Source: Bacteroidales bacterium CF (GTDB lineage: Bacteria; Bacteroidota; Bacteroidia; Bacteroidales; UBA932). Taken from it: DNA of 64,000 bases. The translations under genes were made by a program, and so were the position numbers. Shown here one piece after another: positions 36,488-46,226 of the stretch. The stretch is taken from NCBI GenBank assembly GCA_000473305.1, contig CP006772.1, forward strand, positions 1,488,001 to 1,552,000, written 5' to 3'. The first letter of the stretch is position 1, and each line of letters starts with the position of its first letter. Under the pieces are notes generated by a model. The model saw only the letters and a list, made by a program, of their open reading frames with translations. It made no database searches and was not told the origin of the DNA.

Positions 36488-37685
36488 TAATCACCCCGGA
36501 ACCAATCATCTCATCTGCATCGTACCAAGCCGCAAACTGCCCATCGGTAATACCTCTCTGAGGCATGTCAAATATGATATATAGACCATTTTCCCTCATG
36601 AAAAGCCTTGCCCTCTGGAGAGGTTGCCTGTACCTGATTCTGACAAGATAGTCCCGGACATCTCCGGGCTCCATTTTCAGATCCGCCCTGATCCAGTGAC
36701 ACTCCTCTCTCTGTATCAGAAGTCCTTTGCGGTATAATCCCGGATGATCCTGACCCTCACCCACAAATATCAAATTTTCAACAACATCTGTCTCTATTAT
36801 GAATATTGGTTCAACATGTCCCCCGATATTTAACCCCTTCCGCTGACCTATAGTATAGAAGTGAGATCCCTGATGTTTACCAATAATCTTCCCCTCTTCT
36901 GCTTTGTATCTGTATTTTGCAGAAAGTTCATCCAGCAAACTATCGCAAATTACCTCGTAACCGGGTACATTGTATTTGAAAAAGTCGTTTTCCTTGTAAA
37001 AGTCCCTGAATATCTCAACAACATCTCCCTCTTTCGGTGCAAGTTTCTGTTGAAGAAAAACGGGGAGATCTACCTTGCCTACAAAACATATACCCTGGGA
37101 ATCCTTCTTCTCAGCCGAGGGCAGACCTGCCTCTGCAGCAATCCTTCTGACTTCCGGTTTAAGAAGGTGACCGATAGGGAAAAGTGCCCGGGAAAGCTGT
37201 TCCTGAGTCAGTTGGCATAGAAAATAGCTTTGGTCTTTATTGGGATCAGAGCCTGCCAGTATCCGGAATATCTCCTTTCCCTCACTGTTAGTGAAGCTCT
37301 CCTTCCTGCAATAGTGTCCCGTTGCGACAAAATCAGCTCCGAGAGCCAATGCCTCCTTAAGAAAAGCCTCAAATTTTATCTCGCTATTGCACATCACATC
37401 CGGATTTGGGGTTCTTCCGTGTTCATATTCCGCAAACATATAGTCAACCACACGTTTACGATAAACAGAACTCAAATCCACAAAATGGAAAGGTATACCA
37501 ATCTTTCTGGCAACCATCTCTGCCACAGACCTCTCCTCTTCCCACTCACAATCTCCGTGCAACGTACCGGTAGTATCACTCCAGTTTTGCATAAACATTG
37601 CAATCACATCGTAACCTGCCTGTTTAAGAAGCAGGGCAGCTACGCTGGAATCAACTCCGCCAGAAAGTCCGACTGCGATTTTCAT
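36483..37685 (-). CDS. mnmA: tRNA-specific 2-thiouridylase MnmA
   Basis: A 400-residue enzyme that thiolates U34 of Lys, Glu and Gln tRNAs. The ATP-binding SGGVDSS loop is at residues 8-14. The two catalytic cysteines are Cys99 in PDVMCNSE and Cys200 in SQGICFVGK, and HYTIGQRKGL-type sequence (FYTIGQRKGLNIGGH) follows. Sulfur is delivered by partner relay proteins encoded elsewhere. Its stop lies in the low-complexity repeat. SRP RNA lies upstream on the same strand. Confidence 0.96.
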   Translation of the reverse strand: MKIAVGLSGGVDSSVAALLLKQAGYDVIAMFMQNWSDTTGTLHGDCEWEEERSVAEMVARKIGIPFHFVDLSSVYRKRVVDYMFAEYEHGRTPNPDVMCNSEIKFEAFLKEALALGADFVATGHYCRKESFTNSEGKEIFRILAGSDPNKDQSYFLCQLTQEQLSRALFPIGHLLKPEVRRIAAEAGLPSAEKKDSQGICFVGKVDLPVFLQQKLAPKEGDVVEIFRDFYKENDFFKYNVPGYEVICDSLLDELSAKYRYKAEEGKIIGKHQGSHFYTIGQRKGLNIGGHVEPIFIIETDVVENLIFVGEGQDHPGLYRKGLLIQREECHWIRADLKMEPGDVRDYLVRIRYRQPLQRARLFMRENGLYIIFDMPQRGITDGQFAAWYDADEMIGSGVIS

Positions 37686-37727
37686 TATATGTATTGTTGT
37701 GAATTATCGATAGAGTATAAAGAAAAA

Positions 37728-37827
37728 GGGGCAAGCTGAATATATCGCACCGCTACAACCACCTGCCCTTGCTGCCTTCCGGCCCTGGGGGAGTTCAGTG
37801 GGAGCTGGTCGTATAAGACTTACCCCG
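37728..37827 (-). ncRNA. ffs: Signal recognition particle RNA (4.5S type)
   Basis: On the minus strand the conserved loop GGGCCGGAAGGCAGCA lies in the middle (complement of about 37770-37795). The 5' segment GGGGTAAG (near 37826) pairs with the 3' segment CTTGCCCC (near 37735), closing a hairpin of about 100 bases, followed by a T-run that would end transcription. This is the small bacterial SRP RNA that works with Ffh to target membrane proteins. A TATCTTTG -7 element (complement at 37830-37837) sits immediately upstream. Ends are accurate to a few bases. Confidence 0.88.
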
Positions 37828-37829
37828 CA

Positions 37830-37837
37830 CAAAGATA
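37830..37837 (-). promoter_or_regulatory. -7 element of SRP RNA
   Basis: TATCTTTG on the minus strand matches the Bacteroidota -7 consensus and ends 3-4 bases before the inferred RNA 5' end. No clear -33 was found at the usual distance. Confidence 0.55.
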
Positions 37838-37865
37838 CAACTATTTTACAAAGTGAAGAAAAAAA

Positions 37866-38345
37866 CTATTTGGGAAGATTGTCAAAAACAAATGGGAGTA
37901 ACCCCTCCACGCTATCTATCACCTGTGTAATCTTCTCTCCTCCAATGATAATCCTTATATTATTGCCGGATCTCTGTTCTGTTTCGGCAAGCACCTGGCG
38001 ACAGGCTCCACAAGGATATGTCGGATTGTCACATATATCACCATTCACAGATGCTGTTACAGCCAAAGCCTCAACCTTTACATCTGGAAATCTTGAGTTT
38101 GCATAAAATATCGCCACCCTTTCGGCACATAATCCGGATGGGTATGCTGCGTTTTCCTGGTTGCTTGCAGAGATTATCTCACCGTTTGCCAATCTCACGG
38201 CTGCTCCTACATTAAAACGCGAATATGGGGCGTAAGAGTTCTTTGTGGCCTCTATGGCAACATCCAGCAACTCTTTATCCTTTGCCGGGAGCTCATTATT
38301 GGAGTTGTATTCCGAATACGAGATTGTAATACTCTTTCTGTTCAT
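37866..38345 (-). CDS. cdd: Cytidine deaminase
   Basis: A 159-residue zinc enzyme that deaminates cytidine and deoxycytidine for pyrimidine salvage. The zinc ligands are Cys73 in CAERV, with catalytic Glu75, and Cys112 and Cys115 in PCGACRQ. The length is that of the homotetrameric class. It is a single gene divergent from the glucosaminidase gene. The preceding region of SRP RNA is on the same strand, upstream of mnmA. Confidence 0.95.
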   Translation of the reverse strand: MNRKSITISYSEYNSNNELPAKDKELLDVAIEATKNSYAPYSRFNVGAAVRLANGEIISASNQENAAYPSGLCAERVAIFYANSRFPDVKVEALAVTASVNGDICDNPTYPCGACRQVLAETEQRSGNNIRIIIGGEKITQVIDSVEGLLPFVFDNLPK

Positions 38346-38356
38346 CTGATTTTTAA

Positions 38357-38385
38357 TTGCAATTGATGCAAAATTAGTATTTTTG
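38357..38385 (+). promoter_or_regulatory. Promoter of the glucosaminidase-mltG pair
   Basis: TTG at 38357-38359 and TATTTTTG at 38378-38385 are 18 bases apart and lie about 22 bases before the start codon of the glucosaminidase gene. Confidence 0.5.
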
Positions 38386-38407
38386 CACGATTGAGTAACA
38401 CCTCACT

Positions 38408-39346
38408 ATGTTATTTCTTAGAAATTCAATAGCTACCCTGTTTTTACTTCTCTTGTTCAACAGCCAGGCTCTGTCTCAGAAGACGAGCCGGACAGAATAC
38501 ATCCTCAAATACAAGGATCTTGCAATCAAACAAATGCAGACACACGGCATACCTGCAAGTATTACTCTTGCACAGGCATGTCTTGAGTCGGCTGACGGGA
38601 ATTCCACGCTTGCGAGGGAGGCAAACAACCATTTCGGTATAAAATGCCATAACTGGACAGGAGACACCTTCCTTCACGATGATGACACAAGAAATGAGTG
38701 TTTCAGAAAATATCTCACCGTTGAACAGTCATTCCAGGACCACTCAGATTTTTTAAGGTACAGGGAGAGATATAAATTTCTCTTTGATCTCGACCCCACC
38801 GATTACAAAGGGTGGGCAGAGGGCCTTAAAAAAGCGGGGTATGCCACAAATCCAAACTATGCTCAGAGCCTGATAAAGATAATCGAAGATTACAACCTTT
38901 CTCAGTATGACCATATGATAGGTAGTGTACCGCCGAGTCCGAAGGAGATTATAGCAGACAAGGAGTACAAACCTGTTGAGACCAGCTCTTTGTACAAAAT
39001 TTCACTAACCCGAGAACTGTTTAAGAAGAATGGAGTTGCTTATATACTAGGCAACCATATGGATACTTATGAAAATATTGCCAGGGAGTATAGTCTGTTT
39101 ACAAAAGAGCTTCTAAGATTCAATGACCTTGACAAAAGCCGGCCTATTGAAGACGGTACTGTTATCTACGTTGAGAAGAAGAGAGCTAAAGGGGACAAAT
39201 TCCTGGAGAAACATATTGTGGAACAGGGTGAGACATTGTACGACATCTCACAAAAGTACGGTATACGGCTCAATGAGCTCTATAAAATTAATGGCATGAA
39301 AGAAGGTGCCATGATTAATTATGGCCAGGAAATTAAATTAAGATGA
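38408..39346 (+). CDS. Secreted glucosaminidase (GH73) with LysM domain
   Basis: A 312-residue protein with a signal peptide (1-23, cleavage near ALSQK). The glucosaminidase domain (about 28-170) includes ITLAQACLESADGNSTLA, where the catalytic glutamate is expected, and HFGIKCHNWTG. A LysM at the C-terminus (about 265-310, ILGN...GETLYDISQKYG) binds peptidoglycan; an earlier weaker LysM-like copy may lie near 195-245. It would cleave glycan strands of the wall. The TGA overlaps the start of mltG by 4 bases, so they act together in wall remodelling. Confidence 0.9.
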   Translation: MLFLRNSIATLFLLLLFNSQALSQKTSRTEYILKYKDLAIKQMQTHGIPASITLAQACLESADGNSTLAREANNHFGIKCHNWTGDTFLHDDDTRNECFRKYLTVEQSFQDHSDFLRYRERYKFLFDLDPTDYKGWAEGLKKAGYATNPNYAQSLIKIIEDYNLSQYDHMIGSVPPSPKEIIADKEYKPVETSSLYKISLTRELFKKNGVAYILGNHMDTYENIAREYSLFTKELLRFNDLDKSRPIEDGTVIYVEKKRAKGDKFLEKHIVEQGETLYDISQKYGIRLNELYKINGMKEGAMINYGQEIKLR

Positions 39347-40368
39347 TGATAGCCGGAAAAAAAACATACATTTATATTGCCGCAGGAGTTGCAGCTTTGG
39401 GCCTGCTTTTCTCCGTCATGGCATACAGGACATTTTTTATGTCAAATATAACCGGAGATGGGTCATACCTTTACATACCCCATAATTCAGGATATAACCA
39501 ACTTTCTGACAGTCTTGAGAAGAGCGGATCAGTCAAATCCATGAGGTGTTTTAAAAGGGCAGCCGGATTTGAAGGTTTGGAAAATGAGATAAAGCCGGGA
39601 ATGTACCACCTCAAACCAGGCATGAGCAACCATCAGATAATAAGGATTATCAAGAGAGGATGGCAAACCCCCGTAAGAATCACATTATCAGGCAATATAA
39701 GAAATGTGGAGAAGCTCTCTTCTCTCCTGTCGAGAAAAATAGAGAGTGACTCCACAGAGATACTTGCTACACTGAAAGACAGCACTCTGACCGACTCTCT
39801 CGGGTTTAACCCTTTAACGTTCCCATCAATGTTCCTGCCCGATACTTATGAAGTATACTGGACAGTAACACCAAAAGAGCTTCTTTTGAGATTCAAGAAG
39901 GAGTATGACAGATTCTGGAACAGGGAGAGATTGGAAAAAGCTGTCAATATAGGGCTTTCACCAATAGAGGTAAGCACACTGGCGTCTATCGTATCGGAGG
40001 AGAGTAACCTGAAGGAGGAGCAACCCGTGATTGCCGGGGTTTACCTGAACAGGCTCAGAAAGAATATTCCATTACAAGCCGACCCTACAATAAAGTTTAT
40101 TCTAAATGACCCCTCTGTCAAGAGAATACTCAACAGGCACCTCTCAATAAACTCTCCGTTTAACACGTACAAACATGCCGGTCTTCCTCCCGGACCGATT
40201 GTCATACCACAGAAAAGCACAATAGATGCGGTTCTGGATTATAAAAAACACAACTACATCTATTTTTGTGCTAAGCCAACTCTTGACGGATCACACAATT
40301 TTGCAGAGACTCTCGCTGAGCATAACAAGAACGCAAGAGCCTACCAAAGGGTTATAAGCCGTCTTTAG
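39343..40368 (+). CDS. mltG: Endolytic transglycosylase MltG
   Basis: A 341-residue membrane-anchored enzyme (anchor at about 8-30) of the YceG/MltG family. The catalytic glutamate is Glu219 in LASIVSEES, and PLQADPTIKF follows at about residue 245; the domain ends GLPPGPIVIP. MltG cleaves nascent peptidoglycan and may end glycan polymerisation. It is coupled to the glucosaminidase by an ATGA overlap and converges on the processing protease with a 17-base overlap. Confidence 0.93.
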   Translation: MMIAGKKTYIYIAAGVAALGLLFSVMAYRTFFMSNITGDGSYLYIPHNSGYNQLSDSLEKSGSVKSMRCFKRAAGFEGLENEIKPGMYHLKPGMSNHQIIRIIKRGWQTPVRITLSGNIRNVEKLSSLLSRKIESDSTEILATLKDSTLTDSLGFNPLTFPSMFLPDTYEVYWTVTPKELLLRFKKEYDRFWNRERLEKAVNIGLSPIEVSTLASIVSEESNLKEEQPVIAGVYLNRLRKNIPLQADPTIKFILNDPSVKRILNRHLSINSPFNTYKHAGLPPGPIVIPQKSTIDAVLDYKKHNYIYFCAKPTLDGSHNFAETLAEHNKNARAYQRVISRL

Positions 40369-41941
40369 AACGGACTACTTCAAGCGCCTTTGCAAAAGTT
40401 GCATCCCGTTCAGAATTTATTACTCTGTAATATGCAGTATTTCCGAAAATTGTCTTTGCTGCAAGAGCTTTCATAACTATTGTCATCTCAGCTTTAGAGG
40501 TCTCCAGACCCTTTGTATCTAGCGGGAGACTCTTATTTGCAGCATACTGCGTCAAATCGTTCAATGTCTTCTCGTCAATCCTGAAACCCTTCTCGAACTG
40601 CTCAAAGGTTTTATATTTTGCACTCCAGACAGCTCTGTTCTGATCACCCATATTAGTCATGAACTCGTTTATAATTCCTCTTCTTATCAGGTTCATATAA
40701 TACTCTGAATAATACGATGTGTCGGCAGGTACGAAGATATCAGGCATGATACCCCCTCCACCGTAAACAGTGCGTCCCTTTACAAGTGTCTTATACTTGA
40801 GTGAGTCAGGAAAACTTATGCTGTCTTTGCTGAACATCTCTCCTTTTGCATACCTCTCAACAAAAGACCTGTAATACTTCTCACTCTCTCCGGCCTCGTA
40901 AGGGCTCTGGATTACCCTTCCCGACGGTGTGTGATACCTTGCTATTGTAAGCCTTAACTGAGAACCATCATTAAGCGGCATAATCTGCTGAACGAGTCCC
41001 TTGCCGAACGACCTGCGCCCTATTATTACACCTCTGTCCCAATCCTGTATGGCCCCTGCAACAATTTCACTCGCAGAAGCAGAGTTCTCATCTATCATTA
41101 CAACAAGCGGCCCTTTCTTGTAAAAGCCGGCTCCGGTTGCCCTCTCAATTCTCTTTGGTGATTTCAACCCCTCTGTATAAACAATCGACTGACCCCCTTC
41201 CAGGAAGAAATTGGAAATCTCCATGGCTGTTCCAAGAAAGCCACCTGTATTTCCCCTCAGGTCAAGTATTATTCCGTTTATCCTCTCTGCCTTCATGCCA
41301 ATCAGGGCCTCCAATATCTCATTTGCCGAATTCTGCGCAAAACGGCTGAGTTTGAGATAATATACTCCTTTACCAACCTCGTATGCAGCATCTAGGCTGT
41401 TTATCGTAATCTTATCTCTTACAACCTCAAAGTGCAACATTCCGGGAACACCCTTCCTTACTATCCCCAACTGTACTTTTGTCCCCTTTGGACCTCTCAG
41501 GTACTTGTGGACACGTTCATTTGTAAGCCCTGTACCTGCGATTATCTCTCCATTAACCTTAACAATTCTGTCTCCTGTTATGATACCTACCCTTTCACAT
41601 GGTCCTCCGGCAATCGGCGCAGCAACACTCAATGTGTCCTTAATGATGGCAAACTCAATGCCCACACCATCGAAGTTTCCTTCAAGCGGCTCGTTCATCG
41701 ATTTTACATCCTTGGCGGAAATGTATGCAGAATGGGGGTCAAGCTTTGAAATCACCGAATTTATGGCATTCTCTGTCAGGGTATTTGTGTTAACGGTGTC
41801 CAGATAATAACTGTTCAGATACATCAGTGTCTGCCCGAACTTGGCCATCTGCCTGTTGATATCGGGGAGATTCTGAGCCTGTATTGAGTTTGATAAAATA
41901 ACTGCCGACAACAGTAACAATCCTCTTCTAATCTTTTTCAT
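40352..41941 (-). CDS. S41 C-terminal processing peptidase
   Basis: A 529-residue periplasmic protease with a signal peptide (1-22, LSNSIQAQN). A PDZ domain (about 85-165) precedes the S41 catalytic core, with the serine in DENSASASEIVAGA and the lysine in GRRSFGKGLVQ. Such proteases trim C-termini or clear proteins in the envelope. Its start overlaps the RNase Z stop by 14 bases. The C-terminal 100 residues are helical and not of a named domain that I recognise. Confidence 0.92.
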   Translation of the reverse strand: MKKIRRGLLLLSAVILSNSIQAQNLPDINRQMAKFGQTLMYLNSYYLDTVNTNTLTENAINSVISKLDPHSAYISAKDVKSMNEPLEGNFDGVGIEFAIIKDTLSVAAPIAGGPCERVGIITGDRIVKVNGEIIAGTGLTNERVHKYLRGPKGTKVQLGIVRKGVPGMLHFEVVRDKITINSLDAAYEVGKGVYYLKLSRFAQNSANEILEALIGMKAERINGIILDLRGNTGGFLGTAMEISNFFLEGGQSIVYTEGLKSPKRIERATGAGFYKKGPLVVMIDENSASASEIVAGAIQDWDRGVIIGRRSFGKGLVQQIMPLNDGSQLRLTIARYHTPSGRVIQSPYEAGESEKYYRSFVERYAKGEMFSKDSISFPDSLKYKTLVKGRTVYGGGGIMPDIFVPADTSYYSEYYMNLIRRGIINEFMTNMGDQNRAVWSAKYKTFEQFEKGFRIDEKTLNDLTQYAANKSLPLDTKGLETSKAEMTIVMKALAAKTIFGNTAYYRVINSERDATFAKALEVVRSKDGL

Positions 41942-42878
41942 AAAAATCTTTTTCTGTATTCTTCATTGGTATATCAAACTCTGTGCCCTCCTCTGCAAGA
42001 TAGGTCTCAGGAAAGAGAGATCTTGCCTCTTTCAGCAGTGTTGATAACTCCTTGTATCGTGACGAGTAATGGCCTATTACAAGTTTTCCTGCATTTGCCT
42101 CCTTTGCCGCCCTTGCAGCGTCATCAGCGGTGGAGTGCATCGTAGCCTTTGCCATCTCGGACATATCAGAGGTGAATGTTGCCTCGTGGTATAGCAGATC
42201 AACATCTTTAATATACTCTATCAAAGCTCTGAATGGAGCCGTATCGCTGCAATAGGCAAAAGAGCGCGGCTTGTATGGCAAATATGTGTATTCATTATTC
42301 AGCAAAACCTCACCGTTTTCTCTCGTCACATCCTCACCCTCCTTCAATTTTGCGATCTCCTTCAATGTGACAGACTCTTTCTCGATTAAATACTTGTGCA
42401 CATTTCTCTTAGGAGCCTTCTCCCTGAAAAGAAAACCGTAGCACTCGATTCTGTGTTTCAGGGGAAATGAAAGAACCTCGAAATTCTTTGCGTCAAGTAT
42501 CAAATCCGGCCCCTTCCCTTTAAGAGGAGTATGGGTAATCTCATATTTGAACATTCCGCCGAAGTGTCTTAGGAAGTCAGATAGTATCGCCGAGAATTCA
42601 GACGGGGCATATATGAAAACAGGCGCCGTTCTTCCCAGCATTGACATGGTGGATAGTAATCCGTATATTCCGAACAGGTGATCTCCGTGAACATGTGAAA
42701 TAAAGATATTCTGGATCTTCAGAATCGAAAATCCGTATCTTCTTAGCTGCATCTGGCAACCTTCACCACAGTCTAAAAGAAACAAGCGCTCATGAACATT
42801 AAGGACATGAGCGCTTGGAAATCTGTTCACCGTAGGAAGTGCTGATGCACACCCTAATGATGAGAACGAAAATTTCAT
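41928..42878 (-). CDS. rnz: Ribonuclease Z
   Basis: A 316-residue MBL-fold endonuclease that removes the 3' trailer of tRNA precursors. The metal motif is SHVHGDHLFGIYGLL, the aspartate ligand is in YCSDTAPF, and the GHYSSRYK stretch carries the last histidine, typical of the long-known tRNase Z group. It lies directly after rpsA with no gap and overlaps the processing protease start by 14 bases. Both genes are in the rpsA run on the minus strand. Confidence 0.93.
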   Translation of the reverse strand: MKFSFSSLGCASALPTVNRFPSAHVLNVHERLFLLDCGEGCQMQLRRYGFSILKIQNIFISHVHGDHLFGIYGLLSTMSMLGRTAPVFIYAPSEFSAILSDFLRHFGGMFKYEITHTPLKGKGPDLILDAKNFEVLSFPLKHRIECYGFLFREKAPKRNVHKYLIEKESVTLKEIAKLKEGEDVTRENGEVLLNNEYTYLPYKPRSFAYCSDTAPFRALIEYIKDVDLLYHEATFTSDMSEMAKATMHSTADDAARAAKEANAGKLVIGHYSSRYKELSTLLKEARSLFPETYLAEEGTEFDIPMKNTEKDFYEKD

Positions 42879-44798
42879 CTATTGCTTGTTAGCTTGATCT
42901 TTGCTCTCCATTTCGCTCTTAAGAGCTGCAAGTTCGCTGATGTCGCCAAGTGTTGTTTTCTCAAGGTTGGCTTTGAGTTTCTTTACAGCCTTCTGAGTTG
43001 AATCAGATTCGCTCTCAACTCTCTCTCTCGGCTCCTCTTTCTTAGTCTCTTCGAAGAGTTTAGAGTGTGAAAGAACGATTCTCTTAGTGCTCTTGTTGAA
43101 CTCAAGCACCTTGAAATCGAGTTTTTCTTCAACTTTTGCTGTTGAGCCATCCTCTTTAACAAGATTCCTCATGCTTACATATCCCTCTACGCCGTATGCA
43201 AGTGCAACTGTAGCACCCTTGTCAACGAAAGAGGTAATTGTACCTTCATGAACAGAACCTACTGTAAATACAGTCTCAAATACATCCCAAGGATTCTCCT
43301 CGAGCTGTTTGTGACCTAGGCTAAGACGACGATTTTCCTGATCTACTTCAAGAACCAATACATCAAGTTTCTCTCCTACTGAAGTGAACTCTGAAGGATG
43401 TTTAACCTTTTTGGTCCATGAGAGGTCACTGATGTGTACAAGACCGTCAACACCCTCTTCGAGTTCAACGAAAACTCCGAAGTTTGTAAAGTTGCGGACA
43501 GTAGCTGTACATTTTGTGCCTACAGGATATTTCTCAGCTATTGTAGCCCAAGGGTCAGATTTAAGCTGTTTGATACCGAGTGACATCTTTCTCTCGTCTC
43601 TGTCAAGGGTAAGGATAACTGCCTCAACCTCGTCTCCCACTTTAAGGAAGTCCTGAGCACTGCGAAGGTGAAGTGACCATGACATCTCAGAAACGTGGAT
43701 AAGACCCTCAACACCAGGCTGGATTTCGATAAATGCGCCGTAGTCAGCTATGACAACAACTTTACCTTTTACCTTGTCGCCTACCTGAAGGTTTGCATCA
43801 AGAGCATCCCAAGGATGCGGGCTGAGCTGTTTCAAGCCTAAAGCTATACGTTTCTTTGTATCGTCAAAGTCAAGGATAACGACATTGATCTTCTGGTCAA
43901 GCTGTACAACCTCTTCCGGATGGTTGATCCTGCCCCATGAAAGGTCTGTGATGTGGATAAGTCCGTCAACACCGCCCAAGTCGATAAATACACCATAAGA
44001 TGTGATGTTCTTGACAACACCCTCAAGGATCTGGCCCTTCTCGAGTTTGCCGATGATATCAGCTTTCTGAGCCTCAAGCTCTGCCTCGATGAGTGCTTTG
44101 TGTGAAACTACAACGTTGCGGAATTCGTGGTTGATCTTCACGATCTTGAACTCCATTGTCTTGTTGACAAAAATATCGTAATCACGTATTGGTTTAACAT
44201 CAATCTGTGAACCAGGAAGGAATGCCTCAATACCGAATACATCCACGATCATACCACCCTTAGTCCTGCACTTGATGTAACCCTTAACGATTTCATCCTT
44301 GTCAAATGCCTCGTTGACTCTATCCCAAGAACGGAGAGAACGGGCTTTTTTATGTGAAAGAAGAAGCTGCCCTTTTTTATCCTCGGCATTTTCAACATAA
44401 ACTTCCACCTTGTCACCTATTGTAAGTTCCGGATTGTAACGGAACTCATTGATACTGATAACACCTTCACTCTTGTAACCGATGTTTACGATTACCTCTC
44501 TTTTGTTAAGGTTTACCACAGTACCTTCAACAACCTCATTCTCAATAACTTTTGAGAGTGTCTGGCTGTAACGGTCTTCAATCACTGATTTCTCAGTGTC
44601 GTACACTGTCTCTTTTTCGAATGCATCCCAGTCGAATTTATCAATTGAGACTGATGCATTACTTCTGCGTTTTCTGGTTAACTCCTCTGCTACGACAGCA
44701 GCGTCATCCTCGATGAAAGCTTCGAGCTTCTCCTCATTGTTTATGGCAACAATCGGCTCTTCTTGCTCCATCTCTTCTTTTTTAAGATCTTTTACCAT
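42879..44798 (-). CDS. rpsA: 30S ribosomal protein S1
   Basis: A 639-residue protein with an acidic N-terminal extension (1-85) and six S1 beta-barrel repeats from about 90 to 580. Repeats such as GVFIDLGGVDGLIHITDLSW and GVFVELEEGVDGLVHISDLSW are clear. S1 binds mRNA leaders and aids initiation, which may matter in a phylum with few Shine-Dalgarno sequences. A perfect promoter (TTTG-N19-TAAATTTG) lies upstream. It is the first gene of the minus-strand run rpsA-rnz-protease. Confidence 0.95.
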   Translation of the reverse strand: MVKDLKKEEMEQEEPIVAINNEEKLEAFIEDDAAVVAEELTRKRRSNASVSIDKFDWDAFEKETVYDTEKSVIEDRYSQTLSKVIENEVVEGTVVNLNKREVIVNIGYKSEGVISINEFRYNPELTIGDKVEVYVENAEDKKGQLLLSHKKARSLRSWDRVNEAFDKDEIVKGYIKCRTKGGMIVDVFGIEAFLPGSQIDVKPIRDYDIFVNKTMEFKIVKINHEFRNVVVSHKALIEAELEAQKADIIGKLEKGQILEGVVKNITSYGVFIDLGGVDGLIHITDLSWGRINHPEEVVQLDQKINVVILDFDDTKKRIALGLKQLSPHPWDALDANLQVGDKVKGKVVVIADYGAFIEIQPGVEGLIHVSEMSWSLHLRSAQDFLKVGDEVEAVILTLDRDERKMSLGIKQLKSDPWATIAEKYPVGTKCTATVRNFTNFGVFVELEEGVDGLVHISDLSWTKKVKHPSEFTSVGEKLDVLVLEVDQENRRLSLGHKQLEENPWDVFETVFTVGSVHEGTITSFVDKGATVALAYGVEGYVSMRNLVKEDGSTAKVEEKLDFKVLEFNKSTKRIVLSHSKLFEETKKEEPRERVESESDSTQKAVKKLKANLEKTTLGDISELAALKSEMESKDQANKQ

Positions 44799-44856
44799 TT
44801 TAAAATTTTAAAAATTAAGTAGTTAGACATTATTTATAGTGTGCCTTATAAGTTGG

Positions 44857-44887
44857 CAAATTTAAAGAATATTTTCGGTAATCCAAA
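44857..44887 (-). promoter_or_regulatory. Promoter of rpsA
   Basis: On the minus strand TTTG (44884-44887) and TAAATTTG (44857-44864) are 19 bases apart, an exact consensus match. The leader is about 55 bases, AT-rich, and long enough for regulation. Confidence 0.7.
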
Positions 44888-44891
44888 ATTA

Positions 44892-44921
44892 TTGAAAAAT
44901 AGGCCATTTGGGTTATCTTTG
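44892..44921 (+). promoter_or_regulatory. Promoter of the POT-like transporter gene
   Basis: TTG at 44892-44894 and TATCTTTG at 44914-44921 are 19 bases apart, about 18 bases before the start codon. It overlaps the -33 region of the divergent rpsA promoter, so the two may compete. Confidence 0.65.
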
Positions 44922-44939
44922 AACTTTTAAAATAACTCT

Positions 44940-46226
44940 ATGGGCAAAGAAAACGGATTCCGTTCCTTCTCGAGGAACTTCTGGACAGCAATCATTATGG
45001 AATTCTTTGAAAGAGGTTCCTACTATTCAGTAATGTCAATCCTATCAGTATACCTGATACTCTCACCCGACTCGGGCGGGCTCGGTTTTTCCAAGGAGCA
45101 GGCAGGTTCTGTCCTGGGAATAATTCCACCGCTGCTCTATCTTTTGCCAATAATTTCCGGTGCAATAGCGGAAAGATACGGTTACCGTAAAGTTTTGTTC
45201 TTTGCATTCTTATGTATTATTGCTGGTTACATGTTCGCCGGTATTTCAGCCACTTATGCCATGATACTGCTTTCATTGCTTGTTCTGGCCACAGGGGCAG
45301 GATTCTTCAAACCTGTCATCTCAGGAACCATTGCAAGATCAACAAATGAAAACAACTCAAGCCTTGGTTTTGGAATATACTACTGGTCTATAAATCTTGG
45401 TGCTTTTCTTTTTCCTCTCATTCTGGTTCCGATGCTGAAAAAAATATCCTACAGCTATATTTTTTACATGGCATCCATCGCCGGCATCATACTTCTGCTT
45501 CTTAACATATTTTTGTATAAAGAGCCACATAAGAGACAATCGGACAAAAGTCTGCCTCAGGTTTTCAAAGAGATGTTACTTGTCATAAAGGACTGGAAGT
45601 TCCTGCTAATGATACTGATATACTCCGGTTTCTGGATTCTGTATTTCCAGATGTACGGGACAGTGCTCTGGTATGTTCAGGATTATATGGATATGGCGCC
45701 TATAAACAATGTGGTGAACTCATTCCTCTCAATCTTTACAGAGAATCCTTCCTGGAGGTTCGACGTTGAACATGTCACTGTCATCAATGCGGGAGTGATA
45801 ATCTTGTTACAGCTTGTCGTTTCGAATCTTGTCAAGAACCGGAGAGCTTTACCTACAATGATTGCCGGTATAGGTCTGGGAACAGCCGGAATGTTTATTC
45901 TCTCACTATCTTCAAATCCGTGGATATTTATTCTTGGCCTTATGACATTCACTTTGGGAGAGATGACCACTCATCCCAAGTTTATCTCATACATAGGTTT
46001 GATAGCTCCTTCTGACAAGAAAGCTCTATATCTTGGGTACTCATTTCTCTATGGGGTAATTGGAAGCAGTGTGGGAGGTTTTCTTGGATCCCGCCTTTAT
46101 GTCAAGTATGTGGACAACCTGGGAAATCCCTCCCGGTTATGGATGATATTCTCTTGTATCGGGGCCGTGAGCATCGTCTCGCTCATACTCTACAATAAGA
46201 TAATTGCACCAAAAAAGGTCAGTTGA
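44940..46226 (+). CDS. POT/PTR-like major facilitator transporter
   Basis: A 428-residue membrane protein with about twelve transmembrane helices. EFFERGSYYSV near residue 21 recalls the FYERFxYYG motif of proton-dependent peptide transporters, and ATGAGFFKPVISGTIA near residue 120 recalls their second signature. These suggest uptake of peptides by proton symport, although sequence divergence leaves other substrates possible. A consensus promoter lies upstream. It ends 8 bases inside the convergent corA gene. Confidence 0.85.
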   Translation: MGKENGFRSFSRNFWTAIIMEFFERGSYYSVMSILSVYLILSPDSGGLGFSKEQAGSVLGIIPPLLYLLPIISGAIAERYGYRKVLFFAFLCIIAGYMFAGISATYAMILLSLLVLATGAGFFKPVISGTIARSTNENNSSLGFGIYYWSINLGAFLFPLILVPMLKKISYSYIFYMASIAGIILLLLNIFLYKEPHKRQSDKSLPQVFKEMLLVIKDWKFLLMILIYSGFWILYFQMYGTVLWYVQDYMDMAPINNVVNSFLSIFTENPSWRFDVEHVTVINAGVIILLQLVVSNLVKNRRALPTMIAGIGLGTAGMFILSLSSNPWIFILGLMTFTLGEMTTHPKFISYIGLIAPSDKKALYLGYSFLYGVIGSSVGGFLGSRLYVKYVDNLGNPSRLWMIFSCIGAVSIVSLILYNKIIAPKKVS

